The notes below the pieces were generated by a model. That model ran no database searches and was not told the origin of the DNA. It saw only the letters and a program-made list of their open reading frames with translations. Shown here piece after piece: positions 40,831-46,359 of a stretch of 46,359 nucleotides of DNA. The position numbers were made by a program, and so were the translations under genes. Where the stretch lies: positions 1 to 46,359 of the IMG/VR virus record IMGVR_UViG_3300025889_000199. One strand, 5' to 3'. Position 1 is the stretch's first letter. Each line of letters opens with the position of its first letter. The stretch is from a virus.

Positions 40831-40949
40831 TCTTCTTCTCTCCTTTTGTTTGGTGTGTTTCCTTTCATACATTCTATACATCTTCTAAAGCCTGCTCGTG
40901 TTAAATTCTCACAGCCTCTTTGATGACAGGTGAGTGTTGAGAATCTCAA
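40827..40949 (-). CDS. 40-aa zinc-ribbon micro-ORF with TTG start
   Basis: The frame reads LTCHQRGC then RRCIECMKG: Cys 8, 13, 24 and 27 plus a His make a compact zinc site. A TTG overlaps the helicase stop (TTGA) and its TGA overlaps the next ATG. It fills exactly the gap between two genes, like the other micro-ORFs. Confidence 0.45.
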   Translation of the reverse strand: MRFSTLTCHQRGCENLTRAGFRRCIECMKGNTPNKRREEE

Positions 40950-43564
40950 GCACTCACCCCCATACTCTTGAGCATGTCGGCTGGCATTTCACCAGCGTCA
41001 ACCATTGCTTTGAGTAATGCTTTGGCAATGCCATCACGCTTGCCTACTTCTCCACCGTCGAGGATAGCGGAGACAGTGGCTCGCTTCTCTTCGACAACAG
41101 CATTGAACTTCTCATCAATGGTACCGGCAACGGACAAGTACACAGCGTGAACAGTCTCAGCATCTTGTCCGATACGGTTGACTCTATCTTCTGCTTGCTC
41201 TTCCCAACCGGACACCCACTCACGCTCAACAAACAGTACAGTGTCAGCCTCAGTCAAGGTCAGTCCTTCTTTGGCTGAGACAGTTGAACATATGAGGAAC
41301 TTGATTTCTCCTGCTTGGAAACGCTCGACAATTGCCTGTCTCTTTTCAGCAGGTACTTCACCATTGATGAAGTCCATCGTCAGTGTACCGAAGGTGGCTC
41401 GCTCATCCTTTGTTAGTTTGGAATGAACTTGAATCAAAGCATTACTCACCATCTCTTGAACATCCCTGTGATGTGTAAAGATGATGAGTGGCTTGCCAGT
41501 GGTGGTGTGGTAATCAATACCCCATCGTGCAGTGGCTCCAGTTTTCATTCGACCAGCGTGGTGACGCAGTTCAGTCAGCATGTTGAGAACGAAACCAGCA
41601 GGGAGTGAGCCACTTGCTTTGTGCATTTCATATTGAGTGTGCCACATTCTTGCCATGTCACGATACTCTTTCATCTCTTTGCTCGTAGGGTGGACATCAA
41701 CAATCTGTCGAATCTTGTCCGGCAGTTCAGCCATGACTTCTTTCTTGAGTCTACGAATACCAATGGTACGAGTACGCTCATGCAACTCAGCCTCATTGGA
41801 TGAGCCAGTGAAATCCCAACCCCAACCATTGTGGTAGGCATCACAGTATCTTTGTGCATAGTTGAAGAAAGATGGGAACTCAGCAGGTCGAAGTAGGTTC
41901 AGTGTAGTGAAGAACTCATTGGGTCTGTTTGTAATGGCAGTGCCGGATAAAGCAAGGACACTCTTTGAGTTCTTAGCAACATCAAGACTGGCTTGTGTAC
42001 GCTGAGCCTTGTAGTTCTTGAGGTAGTGTGACTCATCGAAGATGACTGTATTGAAACCTCGGTCAAGTAAAGCAGGTGCTTGTTTGCTCATGAGGTCATA
42101 GTTGATGATGACAATATCAGTGTCAGGTATCTCATCTTTACCAGTTCTGATGACATCACTGGTGAGGTTAGTGAGCCATGTCTGTGCTTCTTTGAGCCAG
42201 TTGAACTTGACATTGGCAGGACAAACAATCAGTGTAGGGTGATGTTCAGGGTGTAAAGATGTGTAAGCAAGTGCTTGGATAGTTTTACCCACACCCATGT
42301 CATCGCCAATCAATGCTTTACCGTTAGCCAGTTCACAGAAACGGACACCGACATACTGAAACGGATAGAGTTCACGACCTTCGGGGAATACCTCAGCCAA
42401 TCTCTCACGCATGTCGTCAATGGTTGAGTCGTCGTTGAGTTCTGACGCACTGCTGATAGCAATTCTTTCAGCCGTGTTCTCAATGATGTTGTTGAGTTGA
42501 GGCAGGGATGCAATGGCATCAGCCAGTGGTTGATACACACCGTCAAGTCTACCCTTGAGGAAAGATGCTTGGGCTACTGGTACAGTCCAAACCTTACGCT
42601 GACCGTTCCATTTACGACCCATGATTCCTTTGACGATTGCCATTACTCTCGCACGCAAGTCGTCGTCTTGAAGCCAACCCCACTTGAGTACAAGGGAGTC
42701 ACCTTCAATGGATGCCTCGACTGATGAAGAAGTATTGTTGGTTGTAGGTGCTGAACATTGAGCCTTCAATGGTAGCAGTTGGTCTGTGTAGTAGCCTTGA
42801 CTTTCAAACATCTGACACGCTGTATCAATGAGGGCACTGTCCATCTTGAGTGACCACGCTTTGTATTCCGGTTTCCAAATACACCTACCTTGTCCGACAA
42901 GAGTTGACTTGATAGCACTGATGAGTTGTTCATCGTAGGAGAACCTCATGAGAATACGATTGGATTTCTTCGGGTAGCGTTTGTGAACATCGTTCCGACC
43001 ATACCAAACATCCTCATAGACTTCACACTTGATGGTGCGAGCCAACCTTCTTGATTGCTCGACTCTCTCTTTGGCATCTTTCATGTCCGTGACAAATGAG
43101 TTGTAAAGTTCTTGCACATCAGGAACAGCATCCAGTCTGCCGTGTGCAGTGTGACCGAACAGTTGCTGAACCAGTGCATCGAAGTCAGACATGTCAACCT
43201 CAACCTCTTCTTCCACGAACCTCTTTGCCGACCATTGAACTTGCTTCTTGAGTTCATTGACCAGTGCATAGTATGATGCTGACTCCTTACCTTGCTTGGC
43301 AAGAGTGTCAAGGAAAGCATCACCATCGGATGCCTTCAAGCCAATCTGTTCCAAGAGGAATGGCAGTTGAGTGTTCCTGTATGTTCTCAGGCGACGGGAT
43401 GCTTCTTCGTATTCCATCTCGGTGAGTTCAGCACTCAAGCGTTGGAAGAATGGACCGTCGCTCGCATTAGGTCCGATGTCATCTCTAATTCCTGCCACAT
43501 GGACATCCAAGAAGTTGTCCAGCAGTGTTCTCATTTGTTGCTTGCTAATTATATCTTCAATCAT
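40946..43564 (-). CDS. SNF2-family helicase with HARP-like repeats (SMARCAL1-like)
   Basis: An 872-aa protein. N-terminal helices, then two HARP-like repeats ('RFSYDEQLISAIK...WKPEYKAWSL' near residue 210 and 'KGIMGRKWNGQRKVWTVP' near 310). The SF2 core has 'GDDMGVGKT' (Walker A), 'VIFDESHYLKN' (DESH), 'LALSGTAITN' and 'DRVNRIGQ' (motif VI). SMARCAL1-type enzymes anneal ssDNA at stalled forks. An ATG at 43612 (MSSLLKETSK) gives a 16-residue extension with a good ribosome site; transcripts from promoter copy 11 would use the ATG at 43564. Confidence 0.88.
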   Translation of the reverse strand: MIEDIISKQQMRTLLDNFLDVHVAGIRDDIGPNASDGPFFQRLSAELTEMEYEEASRRLRTYRNTQLPFLLEQIGLKASDGDAFLDTLAKQGKESASYYALVNELKKQVQWSAKRFVEEEVEVDMSDFDALVQQLFGHTAHGRLDAVPDVQELYNSFVTDMKDAKERVEQSRRLARTIKCEVYEDVWYGRNDVHKRYPKKSNRILMRFSYDEQLISAIKSTLVGQGRCIWKPEYKAWSLKMDSALIDTACQMFESQGYYTDQLLPLKAQCSAPTTNNTSSSVEASIEGDSLVLKWGWLQDDDLRARVMAIVKGIMGRKWNGQRKVWTVPVAQASFLKGRLDGVYQPLADAIASLPQLNNIIENTAERIAISSASELNDDSTIDDMRERLAEVFPEGRELYPFQYVGVRFCELANGKALIGDDMGVGKTIQALAYTSLHPEHHPTLIVCPANVKFNWLKEAQTWLTNLTSDVIRTGKDEIPDTDIVIINYDLMSKQAPALLDRGFNTVIFDESHYLKNYKAQRTQASLDVAKNSKSVLALSGTAITNRPNEFFTTLNLLRPAEFPSFFNYAQRYCDAYHNGWGWDFTGSSNEAELHERTRTIGIRRLKKEVMAELPDKIRQIVDVHPTSKEMKEYRDMARMWHTQYEMHKASGSLPAGFVLNMLTELRHHAGRMKTGATARWGIDYHTTTGKPLIIFTHHRDVQEMVSNALIQVHSKLTKDERATFGTLTMDFINGEVPAEKRQAIVERFQAGEIKFLICSTVSAKEGLTLTEADTVLFVEREWVSGWEEQAEDRVNRIGQDAETVHAVYLSVAGTIDEKFNAVVEEKRATVSAILDGGEVGKRDGIAKALLKAMVDAGEMPADMLKSMGVSA

Positions 43565-43585
43565 AGTATTCCCTTCATTTGTTTT

Positions 43586-43607
43586 AGATGTCTCTTTAAG
43601 TAGTGAA
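43586..43607 (-). promoter_or_regulatory. 22-bp promoter element, copy 11 (helicase)
   Basis: Minus-strand CACTACTTAAAGAGACATC, 29 nt from TTAAAG to the ATG at 43564. Lies inside the possible N-terminal extension of the helicase, encoding SLLKETS. Confidence 0.6.
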
Positions 43608-43617
43608 CTCATCCCTC

Positions 43618-43788
43618 TCACCTTTGCCATAGTATTCCCTCGTGAACATGACCACATTCTAAACAGGTTGTCCTGCCGAACAGTACCGAGCCAGTGGAAT
43701 CGTGCCACTGCTCTTTAGTAAGTTCCCCCTTACATACATTCCAAGGCACACCTGAGCCAAGGACTCCAGTCTTTCTCCCGCATATCAT
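43618..43788 (-). CDS. 56-aa zinc-binding protein
   Basis: Starts MICGRKTGVLGSG. Cys 3, 19, 42 and 45 ('WNVCKG', 'TTCLECGHVH') form a probable zinc ribbon. The ATG overlaps the upstream stop (ATGA). Another frame of the same DNA gives an N-terminal extension of the helicase ORF, which is therefore probably not translated that far upstream. Confidence 0.5.
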   Translation of the reverse strand: MICGRKTGVLGSGVPWNVCKGELTKEQWHDSTGSVLFGRTTCLECGHVHEGILWQR

Positions 43789-44060
43789 TGAGCATCACCT
43801 TGCCTTCGCTTGTCATTTCGTACTGAAACAAGTGCCAAGATATGATTCATGTCACGAGAACATGTTTCCATGACGCTTAGTTGGTGCTTAGTCAAGAGCA
43901 AGTGTCCGAGGTCTTGTCTGAGTAGCATGTAGTTGGTAAGTTCCACAAGGTCAGCCGTGTAAGTTCCTGTTCTTCTCATGGTGTCACGGTTGTATGAGAT
44001 GAGCGTGTACTGTTTGTTCTTTATCTCGTTGTACTGTTTGCCTGTGATTAAGTTCGCCAT
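43785..44060 (-). CDS. Hypothetical helical protein (91 aa)
   Basis: Starts MANLITGKQYNEIKNKQYTL. Mostly helical, basic, with no Cys pairs or enzyme motif ('DLVELTNYMLLRQDLGHLLL' in the centre). One nucleotide after the upstream stop. Could be a small DNA-binding regulator; not recognised. Confidence 0.5.
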   Translation of the reverse strand: MANLITGKQYNEIKNKQYTLISYNRDTMRRTGTYTADLVELTNYMLLRQDLGHLLLTKHQLSVMETCSRDMNHILALVSVRNDKRRQGDAQ

Positions 44061-44061
44061 C

Positions 44062-44271
44062 TTAGTTCACCACCGGACATCTGCTCATGTGCCACGCCAC
44101 TACTGGCTGGAACTGGGAAACAAAACCACACTCACATTCTGTGTGAACAATTCCGGTAGGGTTCTCAATGCTCAAGGGCTTGGGCACGGAGAAAGCCCAA
44201 CATGGAATTGGGGTTCCGTCGTCTGTATAGTCTTGGGTACATTCTGATTGGTTGCAGTTCTCACAAATCAT
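44062..44271 (-). CDS. Small zinc-finger protein (69 aa)
   Basis: Starts MICENCNQSECTQ. Cys pairs 'CENC', 'CECG' and a terminal 'HMSRC' suggest one or two zinc sites. First gene of the long leftward accessory block after the intergenic region, 21 nt from TTAAAG of promoter copy 12 and without a ribosome site, hence probably leaderless. Confidence 0.55.
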   Translation of the reverse strand: MICENCNQSECTQDYTDDGTPIPCWAFSVPKPLSIENPTGIVHTECECGFVSQFQPVVAWHMSRCPVVN

Positions 44272-44284
44272 CGAGGTAGAACTG

Positions 44285-44306
44285 TGATGTTGCTTTAAGT
44301 AGTGAA
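44285..44306 (-). promoter_or_regulatory. 22-bp promoter element, copy 12
   Basis: Perfect consensus at the left edge of the non-coding block, 21 nt from TTAAAG to the ATG at 44271. No start codon precedes the SLLKATS frame here, so this copy supports a promoter and not a peptide function. Confidence 0.7.
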
Positions 44307-44348
44307 GCCTAAAAAACGGTGGACTGAAAGGTAGTAAAGGTAGTCTCG

Positions 44349-44458
44349 GTTGTAGTATATACTATTACAACAGTTGTATAGATTTAGCACCCCCCCTTAC
44401 TTTTTATTGTAATAGATATATGTAATAAATAATAATAACTATACAACCTATACAACAG
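44349..44458. other. AT-rich palindromic region, candidate replication origin
   Basis: In about 110 bp: GTTGTAGTATATACTATTAC (an imperfect palindrome), CTATTACAAC-A-GTTGTATAG (44363-44381), a 7-C run, an AT-rich stretch (44401-44440) and two tandem CTATACAAC repeats (44439-44456). GTTGTA(TAG) units thus occur in both orientations around an AT-rich core, as in origins with initiator-binding repeats. No initiator gene is recognised beside it. A regulatory site for ncRNA is the alternative. Confidence 0.4.
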
Positions 44459-44547
44459 GTTCCCTACTACGCTCGATGCCTATATGTATATACGCATAGG
44501 ATATGTAAGATACGCCAGTGTTATTGAGAAGGGCATGGCGAAACGCC

Positions 44548-44620
44548 GTACTGCGTGGCGTTAGTTTAAGTTGGGTGGTACAGGGTGGTCGCATCGCTTC
44601 CTCGCAGTACACTTTTTTTT
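44548..44620 (+). terminator. Inverted repeat followed by T8 (possible plus-strand terminator)
   Basis: GTACTGCG (44548-44555) and CGCAGTAC (44603-44610) are perfect inverted repeats 47 nt apart, followed by AC and eight T (44613-44620). On the plus strand this resembles the end of a short RNA. A nearby GGCGAAACGCC hairpin precedes it. No plus-strand gene ends here. Confidence 0.35.
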
Positions 44621-44674
44621 CTAAAGTGTAGGTAAAATAGTTGACCCCATCCATATGGTTGGAGAGACAACGCA

Positions 44675-44765
44675 GGGGAATCGTGTCCCCCGCCGAGCGA
44701 AGCGAAGGCGGGTAAAGGCGACGACTGTCGCCTCTCCGAGCGAAGCGAGGTCGGTGCTCCGCACC
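44675..44765. other. Array of four perfect hairpins
   Basis: Successive stems: GGGGA/TCCCC (44675-44690), CCCGCC/GGCGGG (44689-44712), AGGCGAC/GTCGCCT with a GACT loop (44716-44733) and GGTGC/GCACC (44753-44765). The loop and flank share GAGCGAAGCGA twice. Non-coding by all frames I can support. Possible structured RNA, packaging site or part of the origin. Confidence 0.5.
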
Positions 44766-44789
44766 TGCGTAGCAACCCAAAATCGCAAT

Positions 44790-44856
44790 AAAAAAAGGGG
44801 CACCCCGCCTAAGCAGGATGCCCCAAAGGGTCGGGGGGGTGCCTCGTCACCCCCCC
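44790..44856 (-). terminator. Double-hairpin intrinsic-type terminator
   Basis: Read on the minus strand, downstream of the 259-aa gene: a 9-bp GGGGGGGTG/CACCCCCCC hairpin (44833-44856), then GGGGCA/TGCCCC (44797-44824) followed at once by seven T. This is the textbook layout of a rho-independent terminator. Archaeal RNA polymerase stops mainly at T-runs, so the hairpins may instead protect the RNA end. Confidence 0.65.
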
Positions 44857-44914
44857 TTATGTTCGTTCATTCGTTCCTAAGAATATATGGCTTGCAGTAT
44901 TGCGTTTACCCGAC

Positions 44915-45694
44915 TCAAGCGAGGTTCCTCATGCCTTTGCTATGTAGGTATTCGATTGATGTTGCTTTGGTCTTGCATTGTGATGCACTGGCACCCATGG
45001 TTTTCGCCATGGACTTGGCTTCGCTTGCTGTAAGCGTGATTGTAGGTGCTTGAGTGGACTTAGGCGACTTGACCTTTTGCTCGACTGGTTGACCGTTCTT
45101 GAACAGCACAACTTGAGCCTTGAGTTTCGCTCGCTCCTCGCTTGCGACATCTTGGTCCTCGATTGAGTTTGCATCTTTCCAGTCCTCAGCGAATACTTCA
45201 CGGACACCGAAAGCGATTGCGTCGGACTTGCTCGCAAAGGTGCGACCTTTCAAGCCCTCGACTGTCCACACATCAGCACCGTCTTGAGATGCTTTGAACT
45301 CAGCCATTGCTTGACGCTTAGGTGTGTCGTGTCGTGGTCCTGCTGTAGCAAGTGCGGTAATCAAGTTCTTACCGTTGCGGTTGGTCTGTATCAATGCCAG
45401 TACGCCAGCACCTGCTCCGTTGATTGCTGGTTTGTCGTTGGTGAAGAACTGGGAAAGTTGTCCGTGTGGCTTTCCAGTGCTTGCATTTCGGCAGTAGTCC
45501 AGTGCGTCGTTTATCCAGTCGATGACCTGTGCTCTTGTGTATGTTCGTGCTTCGGTGACATATGGCTTGTCAAACAAAGGTGCTCCGTGGTCTAAGTTCG
45601 CCTCAACTGTGATTGTCTTACGCTTGGAGCGTAGGAAACTCACGATTTCCGGTACCAGTTCATTCATGTTTTCGGGGTATGTGTTCTTACTCAT
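44915..45694 (-). CDS. Protein of unknown function (259 aa), isolated transcription unit
   Basis: Starts MSKNTYPENMNELVPEI; AGGAGAGA lies 6 nt before this ATG, which is preferred over a longer frame. Ala/Thr/Lys-rich with higher GC than most neighbours. Helical, with a C-terminal 'TLTASEAKSMAKTMG' and Lys-rich linkers ('EQKVKSPKSTQ'), suggesting a DNA- or nucleoid-associated protein. It has its own promoter (copy 13) and terminator and stands alone between two repeat-rich blocks, as an abundantly expressed or replication-linked gene might. Confidence 0.6.
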   Translation of the reverse strand: MSKNTYPENMNELVPEIVSFLRSKRKTITVEANLDHGAPLFDKPYVTEARTYTRAQVIDWINDALDYCRNASTGKPHGQLSQFFTNDKPAINGAGAGVLALIQTNRNGKNLITALATAGPRHDTPKRQAMAEFKASQDGADVWTVEGLKGRTFASKSDAIAFGVREVFAEDWKDANSIEDQDVASEERAKLKAQVVLFKNGQPVEQKVKSPKSTQAPTITLTASEAKSMAKTMGASASQCKTKATSIEYLHSKGMRNLA

Positions 45695-45731
45695 GTATAT
45701 CTCTCCTGTGGCTTTTCGCCAAGTCACACTA

Positions 45732-45753
45732 TGATGTTGCTTTAAGTAGTGAA
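45732..45753 (-). promoter_or_regulatory. 22-bp promoter element, copy 13
   Basis: Perfect consensus, 45 nt from TTAAAG to the ATG at 45694. The SLLKATS frame here has a stop immediately after and no start codon before it. Confidence 0.65.
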
Positions 45754-46001
45754 TGTCCTCAGTACAACGGTTTCAAGTCCGATTGCTACGCCGGTGTGCT
45801 ACGGGGCTAAGGAGGGTGGCATAAGCCACCCATATGGGTGGGGGTCAAACGGGCAGAAGGGGTTTGGGCTTCATGCTCCATTGGGAGCCTCACGCTCCCC
45901 TATCTCAGCGTAGCAGGGCGTGGCGTAGCAAAACGCTCCACTGATGTTGGCTTATATACGGGGGAGCATAATGCTGTGAAGCACCACGCTCCACCGCCCC
46001 G

Positions 46002-46015
46002 TACTTAAAGCAACA
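46002..46015 (+). promoter_or_regulatory. Plus-strand copy of the promoter core
   Basis: TACTTAAAGCAACA matches 14 bp of the minus-strand element exactly but in the opposite orientation. It would drive rightward transcription across the hairpin-rich block and out of the window, possibly toward the rightward structural genes or a short RNA. Confidence 0.5.
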
Positions 46016-46049
46016 CTGCTCAGCATTACGCTCCGGTGAAATGCACCAA

Positions 46050-46084
46050 GGAGCGAGACGCTCCCTTCGGGAGCGTTCCGCTCC
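46050..46084. other. Alternating GGAGCG/CGCTCC hairpin cluster
   Basis: GGAGCG-AGA-CGCTCC-C-TTC-GGGAGCG-TTC-CGCTCC: four inverted hexamers with 3-nt spacers, able to form three overlapping, mutually exclusive perfect hairpins. Directly downstream of the plus-strand promoter core. Could be an RNA switch, a protein-binding array or a cruciform site. Confidence 0.5.
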
Positions 46085-46222
46085 GCTTTGCTACGGCACT
46101 CCCTCGTACCAAGCCCGCAGTTGCTTGCTACGACCAACAGGGTGTAGTCTATAGAACGCTGTACTGAAGTCTTGCTACGCAGGAACCTTAGCCGGAGCCT
46201 TATGCTACGCTCCCTTGCTACG

Positions 46223-46359
46223 CTCCTTATAGTCACGCACACCGCTCCAAAAAATTTTGAAAAAAATGGCAATTCTACCTATTTCGCTACCTAACTTCTG
46301 CGAAGCCTTCAAGATGAGGAGCCTTTTACAGCCTTTCATGGCAGGTGCGTTTAACATTG
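46223..46359. other. Right-edge stretch without assigned gene
   Basis: An A/T run (about 46249-46266) and mixed sequence. A minus-strand frame from about 46338 (MKGCKRLLILKASQK) is open for some 40 codons but lacks a ribosome site and ends in repeat sequence. I see nothing that can be supported. Confidence 0.3.

Larger units (their letters stand above)
45785..46222. repeat. Non-coding block with dispersed GCTACG and GGAGCG/CGCTCC repeats
   Basis: GCTACG occurs at about 45785, 45798, 46090, 46127, 46173, 46204 and 46217, with its complement CGTAGC at 45909 and 45924: nine copies in 440 bp. Hairpins include GGGTGGC-ATAA-GCCACCC (45814-45831), overlapped by palindrome CACCCATATGGGTG, and GGGAGC-CTCAC-GCTCCC (45883-45899). 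No convincing gene. The 37-aa plus-strand ORF at about 46041 and a 106-aa minus-strand ORF are low-complexity readings of the repeats. Confidence 0.6.

Noticed and set aside
43618-43708. Long N-terminal extension of the SNF2 helicase to 43708
   Set aside because: This stretch overlaps a well-coupled 56-aa zinc ORF in another frame; the extension adds no recognisable domain.
44541-44612. tRNA-like reading of the inverted-repeat region
   Set aside because: An acceptor-like stem exists but there is no GTTC T-loop or proper D-arm and anticodon stem.
44448-44780. 110-aa minus-strand ORF in the hairpin region
   Set aside because: Arg/Ser/Pro-rich reading of repeats and hairpins; no coupling or ribosome site; other frames are equally open.
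21637-45753. The 22-bp repeats as a CRISPR array
   Set aside because: Copies are hundreds to thousands of bases apart, each tied to a gene start; there are no regular spacers.
45952-46272. 106-aa minus-strand ORF near the right end
   Set aside because: Composed of the GCTACG and GGAGCG repeats read in frame; no start context and no motif.

Overview
The window looks like about 46 kb of a tailed DNA virus (or closely related mobile element) of a marine archaeon. It is not complete: the first gene runs off the left edge, and no terminase, portal or capsid gene is visible. The archaeal assignment rests on the information-processing set: a group II chaperonin, family B DNA polymerase, PCNA-like sliding clamp, RFC-type clamp loader, archaeo-eukaryotic primase, ERCC4/Hef-type nuclease, a TFIIB-like cyclin fold and archaeal-style TATA elements. 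This gene set resembles what is known of magroviruses of Marine Group II Euryarchaeota. That affiliation is an inference from gene content, not from a database search.

Layout. (1) 1-6225, plus strand: four overlapping virion genes ending in a 994-aa tail fibre. (2) 6232-25156, minus strand: a tightly packed replication, repair and transcription block. In order of transcription it holds zinc-ribbon and regulatory proteins (SANT-like, TFB-like), a ligase-like protein, clamp loader, an OB-like protein, a RecA/Sak4-like ATPase, sliding clamp, PolB, a RecB/Cas4-like nuclease, a protein with a PCNA-binding box, a fused PriS-PriL primase, a winged-helix protein, an ERCC4 nuclease, an AAA+ helicase-like ATPase, a 3'-5' exonuclease and a thermosome. 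Most genes are chained by ATGA or TGATG stop/start overlaps. (3) 25160-44271, minus strand: the accessory region, with many small acidic, coiled-coil or zinc-binding proteins plus a PC4-like protein, a tyrosine-phosphatase/zinc-ribbon fusion, a large protein with a phosphohistidine-swivel-like segment, an ArdC-like antirestriction protein and a SMARCAL1-like SNF2 helicase. (4) 44280-46359: two mostly non-coding blocks around one 259-aa gene, rich in palindromes, hairpins and short repeats. They could hold an origin, a packaging site or structured RNAs.

The most striking signal is a nearly invariant 22-bp element (minus-strand core CACTACTTAAAGCAACATC) found 13 times, always on the minus strand and always 21-45 nt upstream of a start codon. 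It behaves like a TATA-containing promoter shared by the leftward operons. Several copies also sit in an open frame (SLLKATS), either as gene tails or as tiny ORFs. One 14-bp match lies on the plus strand at 46002. A virus-encoded single-repeat TFB-like protein, a SANT-like HTH protein and a PC4-like protein are candidates for acting on such a regulon.

Other points of note: at least six very short zinc-binding ORFs, several using CTG or TTG starts inside 4-nt overlaps; a nested, cloverleaf-like complementarity at 18199-18354 suggesting a structured RNA; and a mosaic tail fibre with an in-frame 26-bp direct repeat.
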